Assembly: GCF_020085105.1 (NCBI RefSeq)
Contig: NC_058043.1
Coordinates: forward strand, 19,913,167-19,977,166
DNA: 64,000 nt
Reading direction: 5' to 3'
From: Siniperca chuatsi
Lineage: Eukaryota > Chordata > Actinopteri > Centrarchiformes > Sinipercidae
Under the pieces are notes generated by a model that saw nothing but the letters and a program-made list of their open reading frames with translations, had not been told where the DNA came from and ran no database searches. Shown one piece after another: positions 1-12,739 of this stretch. Made by a program: the position numbers and the translations under genes. Every line of letters starts with the position of its first letter. Positions within the stretch are counted from its first letter, which is position 1.

Positions 1-35
1 TGCAGTGATGTGTACTAAGAGACTTCATTACTTAC

Positions 36-3000
36 AGATACATGTGGGAATTTCTCCGTCCAATTTAGTTTCCGGCATAATCCCCAACCTCTGTTCTAAC
101 TGACGGATGTAGTTGACCAGGTCCTGCGAGTGTCCAATTTCAGAAGAAGAAGACAAAGAATAAGAACTTAATTGATTTAGTAAATAAATTTGAGTGGTTT
201 TTAATGTAAACAGTTCTAATGGTAATGTCCTCCAATTGGTTGTTTCTTACTTTTTGTAATTGAAGATGTCATTATCGATACTATTGTTTTTACTGTGCTA
301 CACGTTGACTGCGCACAGTGGTGGAAGACGTACTCGGATCTTTTACTTAAGTGAAACAGCAATACCACTATGTAGAAATAATCCTTTACAAGTAAAAGTC
401 AAGCATCAAAACGTTACTAAAGTACAATTAGCATCAAAATATACTTAAAGTAGCAAAAATAAAAGTATTCATTATGCAGAATAGCCCACTTGAGAATAAA
501 GTCTTATCTGATCTCAACCTATAATAATACATCATAATTTATTTGTGTTACTTATCTGAATCGGCAAAGTAACTAGTAACTTAAGTTAAATCATCAATCA
601 AATAAATGTAGTGGAGTGAAAAGTACAATATTTCCCTCTGAAATATAGCGGAGTAGAAGTATAAAGTAGCAGAAAATTTAAATAGTCAAGTACCTTAAAA
701 TTGTACCTTAGTACAGTACTTGAATAAATGTACTTAGTTACTTTCCACCACTGGCTGTAAATATGAGCCTGAAATCTGGAAATATCTGACTCACAATGTT
801 ATTTATTTGAAGAGGCCGTCCTGAGTCTCTCTTTTGGCTATGTTATGGGAATTTTCTGTTTCTCATGGAAAATACATGTTGACAGTGCAGATGTAACACA
901 AGTCACCCACCAAACATGAGCAATTTGAAAGGGCAAAAGAGACAAGCATGAACAAAACTTTAGGTGAAATTAATACTCTTGACTAAAAGACCCATCTTCT
1001 TAAGATACATATTAAAATACATAGTATCAACAAATAAAAGCTGGATATGTGGTCTGGTGTGGAATCCTTGCCTGTTTGTCCACCTGCTGCTCCTCTCTCT
1101 CTGCCTGGGCTTTCCTCAGACTGGCTTTCAGCTCCTGCAGCTCTTGCTTAGTATCACTCAGCAGCACCTGTAGGGGGCAGGATTATACTCAGACCAACAA
1201 CACCCACACATCTGACCTGGCTTGTCCTCTGTCCTGCAGTTAATCACATGACAGTGAGAGGAAATGTTTACTCACTGTTCATGGAAGCCTTTCTATTTGT
1301 GCCTGTGTGTGAGTTATAAACGAACTACACTGAACTCTGGCACCGTTCTCCAGTTTCCAAAATGTAATCTGAGCAACTGATGATGCGGATTTGTGGTACA
1401 AGAGTGTTTATATTTAGAGCTGAGTGTGTTTGTGTATTAAATAATAGTGATCGCGATGTACTTTGATTTACTTACTCTGTTACGATCTCTCTCTCGCCCA
1501 AGCTCTACTTCTAGTTTCTCCCTCTCCATCCTCTCCTCCTGGAGCCACTCCTCCTTCCTCTGCACCTCACAGCTCAGTTCCTGATATTTCTTTTTTTCAG
1601 TCTGCATGAAAACAAAAAAACATAAAAGACAGTTTAACAACAAAGTCAGGTTAACATATAGGTCGTATATGTGCAGTGTCAGTCTCTGCCGCATCCTCAC
1701 TTCTGCTGCATGTTTGCATGCCTCTCTTTCCAGGGCCCAGTTGGCGCGCTCCTCCCTGAGGACCAGGTTCTCCTCGGACAGCTGCAGGGTGAGCTGGGCC
1801 ACCTGCAGCCGGGCTTGGTGCAGGTCGGTGTGGGCATGGCCCTGACGGGTGCCCAGGTCTCTCAGCTCCCTATGCAGGCTCTCAGCTACATGCTCACTAG
1901 CCTCCAGACGCTCCTGCAGCCCTCGTGCCTCCACCAGAGCAGCCTCATTCTCCACCTGCAGAGAGACGGGAGATGTACAGAAGTGGCAAACAACTGAAAT
2001 AAGGGAAAGGAATGTTTTAGCGGTCACAATTCTGGCCTAATATAGCTATTAAGGTGTTCTCCCACTGCTGGCAAGATGACACCTTACCACCTAAAATCTG
2101 TGCTGGTTCCAGTGAGTTGTTGGGTTGTAGGACTTTAAAGAGCTGCCTGTCCTCTGTCGCCCTTCTCTGACCAAGCTGTCTGTGTTTCACAACAGAAGAA
2201 GAAGCACCAATTACCTGCAGAGTCTTTCTCTTTTCCTCATCGTGTTTCATTTGACTGGACATTTTCTTCACTCTGTCCTTCAGCCTGTGGGCCAAAAAAA
2301 AGGTTAGTTTCAGGCCCAAGGAAATAAATATACAAAGACAAATGTGTAAGCTAGCATCTGTCTCAAACACTTGCCTTTCCAGTTCCATGTTTTCCTCTTT
2401 CTCCCGGTCATTCAGGACCTTGATGTCCTCCTCCAGTTCTTTGATTCGCTGCTGACTCTCAGCTTTTTCAGCCATAAGTTTACTCAGTTCAGAGGTCAGA
2501 TTTTCCTGACTATATTTCACATTCTTTGTGGAGAGAAGAAAAGTGGTTATAGAGTTTTTTTTCATGTGTGTATTTCTAACCAAAATCTATTATTAGTTAT
2601 CAATGACATTCGGGACATTTTGGAGGTAAAAAGGAGATGGCTACCCCGAGAAATCTGGTGGCATGACCTGTCTGTACCTTGTGTTTTCCATCCATCTTCT
2701 TCAACATCTCACAGTTGTGTCTCAAGTTGTCTCTAAGCTCTGAGATCTCCTCCTTCATAGCTTCTCTTTCACGCTCCCACTCCATCCTTGCTTTTTTGCT
2801 GTTTTTTTTCTCATTCTCTGTCTCCTTTTTTGTCATGTCCAGAGCCTGCTGTATATCCGCTTGTTTTTTTAAGCATTCCTCTAGCTGACTCTGTACCCAA
2901 CACGGAGAGACGTGTAGGTTTGCATTATTTATTGTTCACATTAAAGATTTCTTTTTTTTAACATTTTAACATGAAATGGATAAATTGTCATGCTAGTGGT

Positions 3001-4109
3001 TCTACTAATTTAATTACAGATATCAAATATCCTTTTTTATTCCCACCTGCAGCAGCTGAGCCCTGGGGATGACTAGGAGCATCTCCTCCTCTCCGTCCTC
3101 CTCATCTTGTTCCTCTCTCAGAGTCTCCAGCTCCTCCAGCGGCTTTGGAGCACGGAAAGTGAAGGGGCGACTACGGGCACACACCTCTCCCATCTTATCC
3201 ACATATATAAACTCATACTCCATGGGACTGGGGCGGGGCAGGTAGGATGCTGCATCAAGTAGACACATATTTTAGTTATACGTTTTTATACCTAAGAGTT
3301 ATTGTTTTACCAAATGTTACAGAATACAGTAAAATAAGACTTAAGTCCAAAAAAAGTTAAAAGTGGAGCTCTTAATTAGCCCTCATTGACCCACACAATT
3401 TAGCTTAAATTTGACCACAATGGCCACACTAAGTTAAACTCAGTGTTGACAGTGGTGTTTTTGATGTTGTTCCAAGAAACTGTACAGCAGCAACTTAACA
3501 GCAGCTTTTTTTAAGGTCTCACCATGAACACCAGAATGTTTAAGTACACTGTGACATCACTGTCGGGTGTGGTTACAGGTACAACAGACTCAAAACTTTG
3601 AACCAGGCAGGACAGTGAAACACTGCATTTCAGCCTGCTGTTAAGTTACTTTTTAAATTAGGAATACCAAGAAGATCTATTGAATTATTAACTGTGGCAT
3701 ATTCTTTCAAATGTCTGGCTAAATTCTTACCTTGGAAAAGTACACAGGAGTTGACACAGGTACCCTCAGTGTAGCCTTCAGGAACTAGAGCCCATGTATA
3801 TGTGTAATACTGTTTCAATGAAGACCAGCCTACCTGCAGCATGACAACAAACACATTTTTAAACCACAAAACATTCAAATGTGCATCCCCTTACTGACCC
3901 CGTAACACGCAACTTGCTAAAACAATGATGTTTTCTGTTTTCGTGGGGAGGTATTGTGCCGAAGTGGGCAAATCTACCTCAAAAATCCCTATCCAGTCAC
4001 TGCTGCTCCACTGATGGTCAGAGGTCAGACTGTAGTGGCACTCCACTCTGCTTTGGGGGAAGTACAGTTGCCCCACATTTCGAAACACCACCGTGGCCTG
4101 TTTATCCAT
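36..4109 (-). CDS. calcoco1: calcoco1, calcium-binding and coiled-coil domain protein 1 (N-terminal ~478 residues; 3' end outside window)
   Basis: Member of the CALCOCO family (CALCOCO1, NDP52, TAX1BP1). Mammalian CALCOCO1 is known as a transcription coactivator and an ER-phagy/Golgiphagy receptor. Coding exons in order: 4109-3978, 3833-3731, 3249-3047, 2890-2678, 2523-2375, 2284-2215, 1955-1701, 1601-1476, 1167-1072, 123-36; phases agree throughout. The first three exons give a SKICH domain, with signatures such as VECHYSLTS, SDWIGIFE, VGWSSLKQYYTYTW and ASYLPRP followed by EYEFIYVD. The next seven give a Glu/Lys/Arg-rich coiled coil (for example REREAMKEEISELR). The start ATG at 4109 sits 12 nt inside an exon whose acceptor is at 4122. 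Two introns appear to use GC donors (after 2375 and 1072). The C-terminal zinc-finger part of the family is missing because the gene runs off the left edge. The SKICH sequence resembles CALCOCO1 more than NDP52 or TAX1BP1. Confidence 0.92.
316..753. mobile_element. Short inverted-repeat (MITE-like) element in calcoco1 intron
   Basis: A ~440 bp AT-rich element lies between the last two calcoco1 exons in the window. Its ends are inverted copies of each other: CAGTGGTGGAAG at the left and the complement CTTTCCACCACTG at the right, followed inward by repeated 'agtac' / 'gtactt' words. This is the look of a very abundant non-autonomous teleost DNA element with 'acttaagtac' composition. It has no coding capacity. 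Family assignment is from recognition, not a search. Confidence 0.7.
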
Positions 4110-4746
4110 GGTAATAGGAAGCTGTGCTGTTTAAGAAGAAAACATACATGGATCCAGTGAAATGTGCTCCAGTTTCAGTCTGGAGGAGAACAGCTGATGA
4201 AAGGTGATAGCAAAGTCAGTTCGGGAATGCAGCTTGGTCATAACACCGGTCGCCTATGGCCCCGCAATATGTTTACAGACAACAAGCTTGTATACCTACT
4301 GAGAACTGAGGTTATACCATGTAATGTGTGAATAAATAGAGATATTGAGAGGACTGTTTGTAGCTCTGAACACTGTTTCATTGTATACTTACAATAAAAA
4401 TGATCAACTATCAACCTTCATCATAAATTATATCAAAATCTTATTGTAACAGTTTTTAGAATTAGTAATTGATCATAAAAGATAGTCCTTAGCTAACTAA
4501 TAGCTCTGCTTTATATTCTAATACTGAAACATTGATTTGTTTCACTTTGTCTTCTATTTCATTCCTAAAAACCACAAAACTGACATAATGACTGCATTCA
4601 TAAATATAAAGTTAAAATAAATAAAATATCTATAGTTAAAATAAATAAAATAAAAAACTAAACACATATTCATCCCTATCAGCTTATAAATGTATTGGAT
4701 TGGATTTAAAACATGAATTAACTTCGTGCTGTCAAAATTTTCTTAC

Positions 4747-4900
4747 CTTATTCTGCTGAGAAACGAATGTGATGTCTTTTCTGCCACCTCATGAAGGATA
4801 GAGCTGTGCATCAATCTGTAGATAGTGATGAGCAATTCTGTCAGGTGCAAGAGTTTCACAACATCTCCTGAACCATGTGGACCCCAAGTAAAATTAGGGT
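4747..4900 (-). other. calcoco1: Candidate non-coding first exon of calcoco1 (upper limit uncertain)
   Basis: The coding start exon of calcoco1 has a clear acceptor at 4122, so a 5' untranslated exon must lie further right. The best donor seen is AATAAG|gtaaga, with the exon ending at 4747, which would give an intron of about 625 nt. The transcription start is not visible and the upper limit given here is a guess. Confidence 0.35.
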
Positions 4901-7477
4901 GACTCATGGAAGATGCAGTTCATGAGTACACAGCTCATCAAATGGCAAAGTGGTGCTGCAGACTTCAACTCCCATTACAGGATACAGGATCTGTTGCTGG
5001 TAGTTATTGCTCATTGCAATTCTCAGTAGTGGCAGTGGAGGGTGCTCCAGGTTAAACATTCCCATACCAACATCAGTGAACCCACTTTCCTGAAATCAGT
5101 GAAAGGCATAAAAACAGCAGACATCCATAATATGATCCAAACTAGTATCTTGATCGTATGAGATAAACTTTGTGGGTTTTCAATGGTGTTTTGTGTAAAA
5201 CCCATTAGCCTTCTCCATGCTTCAGTCATTTGGATACAGCCTACAAATATAATATTCTATAAATCTGACTTTTATTCTCAGACTGTCTGTGATTGCTTAA
5301 GAATTGTGGTCCCACTTGTGAACACTTGATGGCAGTGTAGTTTTAGCACAAAGCCACATTCAACAAGTGAGTGATAGTTTTCACATGGTCAAAAGTAAAT
5401 CCAAAATTAAATACAGAACCCTGAAGATTATCATGGGAGACAGTTTGACAACATTTACATTAGTGTAATACATTTGTAAAGTAGATGAATGCAGGTTTGT
5501 TGGGTGCTGAGTACTGTAATAGGCTGCTCTGATGCCAAGCGGTGAACATGACATCCCCATTAACACAGATCCAGCTCAGTGTGTTAGAAGTTTTAAACAA
5601 TTCATTTAAATGTTGTTATTTTAGAATGAATTACTTGCCCTCACATCTTCGGTCCCACTAACTTTACTGCATGACACCTCATCCCCTCTAGGACCTCTGC
5701 CTCTCTACATGCCAGGGAAAAGTCTGCTCTCCATGTGGCATTGGTGGAAAATGTGATTTAAGGTCCTGCTTGGACTTGTGGGCAGGCAATAGCTGCTGAG
5801 AGAAGCAACTTTTTCAAAAGGTCTCCACTCATTTCGCTCATATCTCAGTCACATTCAGTGCTATTTTCAGCTCCAACATGTAGACTGGGAAACTATTAAC
5901 TTGTTTACAAAATCTGTTGGTGTTCCTAAAAAATCAAACATTAACTGCCTTTGGCTTGTCATAGCAGGAAAAGCACAGGTGTTACTAAAGATGGCTTCCT
6001 TCTATTCAAGTGCCCCAGTAAGCCATGGCAGTTTGACAATGAGTCAGCATGCACAATACCAGGACCTTGAAACTGAAGCAGCTACATGGAATTCAGCCAT
6101 CAGTAATTTTAATGTTGTGCTGATTTCTACTGTGACATGTCAAAGTGTTTTCATCTGTCTCCACCGACAGGTGAAAACGTCCACTTGTCCAACACTGCAG
6201 CTCATGACAGGATATGCCCCTTTATGCCTTACTTAGTATATTAGCATGCTAACTTTTAGCATGTTTCGGTAACTAACATAGCTAGCTAGCTAACATAACA
6301 TGATAACATTCAGAGGCTAAATATTAGCCTTAGTTGTCAGTAAGCCTTCATCTTTAGAGTACCAGAGGAAGAAAATTATGTCATATATTTCATTATCCAA
6401 TCTTTATTTAAACAGGAAGCTCTTGATTTCAAGAGTACTGAGCCCAGAAATACACAGAATTGGTAAACATGTGGATAAAATCAGTGTGTAAACAAATAAA
6501 ATACATACAAGACAACTAAAAAGACACTTAAAAAAAGAAAACAAAAGAATAGTCCAGCATGAACAATACATAGAACTGTATTTTTACAAACTATTTTTTG
6601 TCATATCAGAATATTTCTGAACTGTAATGTCACCAGTCAAAAGTTACAGTAGGTCTGTAACGCATGTACATATAAGACCTTGTTTATACAATGTATGCAG
6701 AAAAGTTATAATGACAATTGTTCAATTTGGTAAATTAATACCTTTTGCAGGTAAATTAAAATGTCTAATATGTGCATTCACAGAACTGCATTTTGAAATG
6801 TATTTTTCGTAGTCATGTTTAGGCGTCATTGTGTGTCCCAATATGTATCATCATTAGCTAATACATAATGGGACAGGCTGCAATGCCTGTGATAAGGCTG
6901 AACTGAAAGTTTACACATACTCATTTTAAGTATAGAGCTCCCCCCCCCAAACTATAGTCTTAAGAAGTTTAATGAATGCAATTAACCGACAAGGACACTT
7001 AAACACTGAATTTTCACAAACACCTTGAGCTTACAAATATAAACTTACACATATATCCAAAGTACCTTATACTTACATTAGTGTATAGATATTTTACAAT
7101 GAATGGCGCACAACCTACAGTCATGCTCTGCATGCACCATAAAATAAACCCATCTCGAAATGAACAGACAGATCTTTACGGAAGAGAGAAACGTGCATGC
7201 ATTTGCAGTATTAGTGATGACAGAGGTGGAAGACATAAGTGTACTAACACTCTCCTTGGAGCTATTTGCTGCCATTGTCACTGAAGATCAGACACACAGA
7301 CTGCGCTGTGAAAAGAAATGTGAGTCAGTACTTTTTAGCAGGACATTGAACTATTGATCAAATCACACAGACACTGAGTCTCTTACTCGAACTCCTCACA
7401 TCCACTCCACACATTGTCAGAGTGAGCACACTCCATGCTGCTATTGATAAAGCAAGTATCAGAGAAGGTTGATTAGC
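4901..7477. other. Intergenic, calcoco1 to smug1
   Basis: No supported gene. The open frames here are short and lack splice or homology support. It should contain the calcoco1 promoter at its left and the smug1 3' untranslated region at its right. A 'gctagctagctaac' run near 6280 and a LINE-tail-like stretch at 6395-6560 are the only recognisable items. Confidence 0.5.
6395..6560 (-). repeat. Possible LINE 3'-tail remnant
   Basis: The words 'tttatttaaacaggaag...' followed by an A-rich stretch resemble, in reverse, the end of the LINE fragment at 15385-15785 ('...actttcctggttaaatac'). Degenerate and short. Confidence 0.35.
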
Positions 7478-10144
7478 TCACATGTTGTTCAGCAGTGCCA
7501 TGACACCAAGTTCTGCCAGCTTGGCTTTGGCTACTTCCTCCCAGCCCTTATTGGCTAGTGGGTTCCTGGGCGACGGATGCATGATGCCCTCGACTCGCAC
7601 ATCGACACCTGCAGTGGACAGAGCTCGCCGCGCCCGCTGCTCTGCAACTCTTCCAACCCCGATCACCATGGAGACGCCCAGTACTTCCACCACCTGGCAC
7701 AGTGCAATGTCACAAAGGGCCAGGAGGGCATCCCGTTCACCTGGAATCAGCTCAGGGGGGGTTAAATTCTTTCCACTGGCACTCATGAAAATGAGTGGGC
7801 ATAGATTGTGCACAAAGCAGTGTTGGAAGAACAGTGCTGGTTCACCACACAACTTTCTGAAGAAGCCCCAAAAACGTGCGCCACTCACTTCACTCTGAGT
7901 GCAGGCAAGGCCTGTGATCCGTCGCTTTGGATGCTCATCAGGAGGATGACCGACCTCCCCTGTGATCTTCAGCCAATCAACAACTGACCTTATTTCACCA
8001 AAGGGGACCTGTGCAAAGAAAAATAGCATCATTTTATCTTTTTTGCACACATCAGAGCCACAACATTGAGAGTTACTGCAGTAAAGTCAGAAATTGAACT
8101 TTGTTATAAGTCACACCAACATCTGGTGAGGAAAACTGGAAAAAATATAGCTCAAACTGGGTGTGTATAGTGATATAGCATGCAGGAAAGCAGCATTAGC
8201 AAATACTAACTACGGTAGCAAGATAGGACATGATTACCTGGTGAATAAATGTAATTTTTGCTTCATTTTACACATGGTCAGATTAATCCATTATAGGGGT
8301 TCTGGGGCAAAAATTTGCTGTGGGCTCCATTTGATCCCTTTAAACCACGCTAAACAAAAATTCATATAGGAATATGACACTGCATTCAACCCGGTCGACC
8401 ACAACATATTACTAGACCGACTGGAAAACTGGGTGGGACATTCTGGCTCAGTATTAAACTGGTTTGAATCCTACTTAAAGGACAGGAACTACTTTGTGTC
8501 TATGAGTAATTACACATCTGAGCAGACATAAATTACATGTGAAGTTCCCCAAGGCTCCATTCTGGGGCCTCTTCTGTTTAACATCTACATGCTACCACTG
8601 ACTCACTGATTATTGAAAACAACAAAATATGTTACCATAGTTATGCAGATGACACACAAATTTATATAACAATGTCACCAGGGACTATCGTCCAATACAA
8701 TTGATCAGACAGCTGCAGCTGATTCAGAATGCTGCTGCTCTCGTCCTCACTAAGACCAAGAAAGTGGATCACATCAGGATCTCATCAGTGGATCACATCA
8801 GGTCTTTACACTGGCTTCCTGAATTGAATTTATTTCAAAATAATATTGTTGGTTTATAAAGCACTGAATGGTTTAGGGCCAAAGTACATTTCTGATCTTC
8901 TGTTACGTTATGAACCATCCAGACCTCTTAGGTCGTCTGGGACAGGTCTGCTTTCGGTCCCCAGAGTCAAAACTAAACATGGAGAAGCAGTTTTCAGTTT
9001 TTATGCACCATATATCTGGAACAAACTCCCTGAAAACTGCAGGTCTGCTGCAACTCTCAGTTCTTTTAAATCAAGGCTGAAGACTTCTCTGTTTGCCGCT
9101 GCCTTTTATTAAAACAAATAATGATTAATTTCTTACACAGCACTGTTTTTAAATGTCTTTTTACATTGCCTTATGTTGCTTTTATGTTTTATGTAAAGCA
9201 CTTTGAATTGCCTTGTTGTTGAAATGTGCTATACAAATAAACTTGCCTTGCATGTTTATTTTAACTCATGGTCCCTCAAAAGGACAGGTAGTCAAGACAG
9301 ATAATAATGCAGGATCCACCTGGCTTAAGTTCCTCATAGTAGTGCATATGTCCTAACAAAGTTGCAATCAATCACATCACAAACCAGCTGACACACAATC
9401 AATATGGGGTTTTCGGGGCCCCTGGTGGTCTGGGGACCCAGGGAAGCTGCCTGCTTTGCCCAGTTGGTAATTCAGCCTTGATTTTAAATGCATAATGCAT
9501 ATTCAGAGTAATATCACAGTCATTTGGCTTCGTGATGTTATGATAAAATACAAATAAAAAACGGAAAACGGTGGTGGCTACACATTAAAGTAAGGAAGGG
9601 AATGGAAATGAAAGATTGCTCATGTTTTCAGGTAAAGCAAGGCTGCCCCAGTTAACGAAAAGGCTTGTTATTGTTTGGGTTAGCTTCCGCATTCATAGCC
9701 AATGAGTAAAGAGCATTAGTGCGTAATCAATGCGTTAGTAAAATATCCATACTCCTGTACTGATCTACAAGTTAAACATGCTAAATGAAATCAAACGTAC
9801 ATGTATCTAAATGCTGTCCTCACCCCCGTCTGTGCCATGCCGAAAGGTCCTGGATTCATCCCCAAAAACAGGATCCTTTGTCCGCCCTGACAGTACTTCT
9901 CCACGTAGCAGCGGTGGGTGTCCCAGGCGTACTCCAGCGGGTTGTAAGTGTACCGGACAGGGTCACTGAAGGTGAGCCGACGGATGTGGGTGTTCAACTC
10001 CAGTTCAACCTGCAGAAATCTGGAGGAGCGGGTCACGTTGACCTCCGGTACTGGTTTAAAACCCTGCTCCTTTGAGTCACAAGAAGGCTTCTCTTCATCT
10101 CCACAAGCGCGCTTCACATCTGCAGATGTATTGTCATCCGACAT
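7478..10144 (-). CDS. smug1: smug1, single-strand-selective monofunctional uracil-DNA glycosylase
   Basis: Nuclear base-excision repair enzyme that removes uracil, 5-hydroxymethyluracil and related oxidised pyrimidines. There are two coding exons, 10144-9824 and 8008-7478 (stop TGA at 7480-7478), joined in phase 0, for 283 residues; mammalian SMUG1 is about 270. The exon join reconstitutes the family's active-site strip [13 protein letters not shown] + VPFGE, whose Asn is catalytic in the family. Further family motifs are [44 protein letters not shown] and the C-terminal HPSPRNP loop, which inserts into the DNA helix. The first ~40 residues are charged and poorly conserved, as usual. No catalytic residue is missing. 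The 1.8 kb intron carries an L2 LINE relic. The start ATG at 10144 is the only one that keeps the conserved N-terminal region and has a short leader. Confidence 0.96.
8370..9255 (+). mobile_element. L2/CR1-type LINE, 3' end, internally deleted
   Basis: The plus strand encodes broken reverse-transcriptase blocks: [10 protein letters not shown], then [10 protein letters not shown], then a [16 protein letters not shown] block and YADDTQIY (YADD catalytic box). After a deletion near 8690 comes the LINE C-terminus ([20 protein letters not shown] ... [16 protein letters not shown], 8846-9115). The element ends with the stereotyped 3' tail 'gctatacaaataaacttgccttgc'. Stops and deletions show it is dead. 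It sits in the smug1 intron opposite to that gene's direction. Confidence 0.87.
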
Positions 10145-10420
10145 GTTTTATAGAAAGCGTATTCAATAGCATTAACGTTGCGTTTTCACAGTGTCTCTAA
10201 AGTTAAGGCATTTACAACGTAAAGCTGGAGGCTTTCTGGAACACGGCTTTTTCATAAACACGAACTTTGTCCACCCTACTGTGTGGTTCTTCCTCTGCGC
10301 TTTCCTGCGTGTTTGTCTTCTGGCCGCATTAAAGGCGGCTGCTTCCCTCTACAGCAACACTGGTGTCATTACAGCGAAGAGCTGTAGTCACGGAGAGCAG
10401 TGAGGGTAGTCATAGATAAT
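10145..10420 (-). promoter_or_regulatory. smug1 5' leader and presumed promoter region
   Basis: This is immediately upstream of the smug1 start codon. The sequence is less AT-rich than its surroundings, with several CpGs around 10290-10400. A 'tataaaac' lies only a few bases before the ATG and is too close to act as a TATA box for this start. The transcription start cannot be fixed by eye. Confidence 0.35.
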
Positions 10421-10912
10421 ACACACGGATATCAGCGGCCACTTTATTAGTTACACCTTGCTAGTACCGTGTTGGCTCCCCTTTTGCCTTCAGAACTGCC
10501 TTAATTCTTCGTGGCATAGATTCAACAAGGTGCTGGAAACATTCTTCAGAGATTTTGGTTCATATTGACATGATAGCATCAGACAGTTGCTGCAGTTTCC
10601 TGCACATCCACGATGCAAATCTCCCGTTACACCACATCCCAAAGGTCATCTATTGGATTGAGATCTGGTGACTGTGGAGGCCATTTGAGTACAGTGAAGT
10701 TATTGTCATGTTCAAGAAACCATTTTGGGATGATTTGAGCTTTGTGACATGGCGGTTATCCTGCTGGAAGTAGCCATTAGAAGATGGGTACACTGTGGTC
10801 ATAGAGGGATGGACATGGTCAGCAACAAGGCATCAAGGTTCGACATGTGCGTTCAGAGATGCTCTTCTGCATACCTCGGTTGTACCTAAAAAAGTAGCCG
10901 GTGAATGTATAT
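10421..10912 (-). mobile_element. Tc1/mariner-type DNA transposon, internally deleted
   Basis: The ends are inverted: 'cggccactttattagttacacc' at left and 'gtacctaaaaaagtagccggtg' at right, the familiar ~0.5 kb core-deleted form of an abundant fish element. Between them are pieces of the transposase frame on the minus strand, recognisable by 'catcccaaaggtcatctattggattgagatctggtgactgtggaggcc', which encodes the reverse of a conserved transposase stretch. A large internal deletion joins the two ends near 10840. Not capable of transposition by itself. Confidence 0.82.
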
Positions 10913-11204
10913 CTATGCAGGATAGTAAGGTGTCGTGTGTCAGCAATGGTATGCACAGACTGTCAGGGACTACAAAGAAAAAGGGAGACCTCTCATATTC
11001 ATTTCTGCCCAGTCACACCTGAGGGGCATTAGAGCCAACAACGGGGCACTAAATTGCACTGACCAGAGCAGACTCAGACTCATGGACCCCTCTGGGGGAC
11101 ATTAGGGCAGAAAATGAAGCATAAACGTCCTGGTTTTATAAAGGAAAAAAGGGCGCTTGACTCTCACAGTAGAGCCAGGGTGTTTTCCCCCCTGTGCAAG
11201 CAAA
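10913..11204. other. Unassigned intergenic stretch
   Basis: Moderate-GC sequence between two transposon relics. No gene signal. It may be part of a further degraded element, but I do not recognise it. Confidence 0.4.
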
Positions 11205-11700
11205 GCAAGCAAGCAAAGTTTATTTATATATATCACCTTTCACAGACACCAGTCACAAAGTACTTCACAGTCAAAGAAATAAAATAAAATGAAATAAAAA
11301 AAACAAAGATAAAAAACCAGATAAAATATACAAGGGGAACAGACATAAGACACAAATTAAAACATAAAATGCCACATGCTACCTAAATGCCTGTCTGAAC
11401 AGATATGTTTTAGGTGCTCAGAGTACAAAGACCTCAAGCTTATTGGGAGACTACTCCAAAGCTTAGGGGCTGCCGACTGGAAAGCATGATCCCCCAGAGT
11501 ATTAAAACATGTCTGAGGTACACTTAGAAAACCCTGGTTAGACGGCCTAAGCACTTGGCTTGTTGTGTGAGGGAGCAGAAGGTCCATGATATACAAGTGG
11601 GTCCTGGGCATGTAGGGCTCTATAAGTGAGCACCAACATTTTAAAATTAACAGGAAGCCAATGCAGAGCGGTAAAAATAGGTGTAATATGTGATCCTGTT
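11205..11700 (-). mobile_element. CR1/L2/Rex-like LINE 3' fragment
   Basis: On the minus strand a frame around 11611-11357 reads LRPSNQGFLSVPQTCFNTLG ... AFQSAAPKLWSSLPISLR, the typical C-terminal end of CR1-clade LINE proteins (the 'AP.LWN.LP..LR' signature). The 3' side (toward 11205) runs into an A-rich tail ('tttatttatata' as seen on plus). It is 5'-truncated, like most LINE copies. Confidence 0.72.
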
Positions 11701-12739
11701 GGATCGTGTTAAGAGCCTAACACATTGGATCAGCAGGCAGAAGCTTTATAATCATACAAATAAAAGTTGCCTGACACATTTCAAAATGATCAGCTTGTCG
11801 TCACAGCCACCTGAAATACTATTTAAAGTCTTCACTGGAATTTACTATTTCAGAAACGCCTAATAACACAAAAATGTGTATTTCAATCAGATTCTTGTAT
11901 TTTATGTTCTGCGGAAAGTCTTCTAAAATAGTCAAATGGATATCACTGTTCGTGCACAGAGCGCTACATTGTTCCAACATGTATAAAGGGAACTCAGAAT
12001 GACTTTGTGAAATGTTCATTATTTGAAACAACAGTGTGTGTTATTATCAGGTGGAAAACATATATCACACAGTTTGTTAAGGAAAGAAAATAAATTTTCT
12101 TATACTGTATGTTACTTAAATGATTTGAAAAGATTGAAAAGATTTAAGGTGACTATAACATCCAACAAATGCCCTTTCCTCCCCAAACCAGCAGTTTTTG
12201 TTCTACGGTTTTAGGACATGTATTCTGTTGGTCAGCTGGACGATACGTGTGAGGCTTAAACCTATAACTACTAAGAGTCATTCTTAAAATATTTTTATTA
12301 TTATTGCAAGGACCTAACTTCATATGAATGAAATAACATTTAAATTAAACTATTCCTCATTTTGCCAGGTACCACCATGATGGACAAAATACTGTCCCCT
12401 TATGAGTTCCTCATAGGAAAGTTTGTCTTGTTAATGCCCTTATTTTATTTTCAAGGCCAAAAGACACTGAAACCAGTTTCTCTGCTGCCATGTTGATGGG
12501 ATCCATCTTGCTTGGATAATGAGACAAACCACTGATCATCGATCAGTGAGGTTTGCTGCATCACTGATAAATTGAAAATCCAAATTCTTTTCTACATGTC
12601 TCGAAAATTAAGAAGAGGAATATTTATTAAAATAGAGGTATCTTTGAAACGTGGTATCCTTAAACAATGAACTATAAACAATAAAGCAGGAGATGAAGTG
12701 CAAGTTGGAATATAGAAAAACGCATTAGTAAAGACCTAA

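Noticed and set aside
2371-2523. GT donor directly after ...GAAAGGCAA in calcoco1
   Set aside because: Using it shifts the frame against the next exon (2284-2215). The GC donor four bases earlier restores the frame.
1606-2736. Plus-strand open frames opposite calcoco1 coiled-coil exons
   Set aside because: Antisense shadows of exons with biased Glu/Lys codons.
7482-7898. Plus-strand 138-codon frame opposite smug1
   Set aside because: Antisense of the well-conserved second smug1 exon; no homology of its own.
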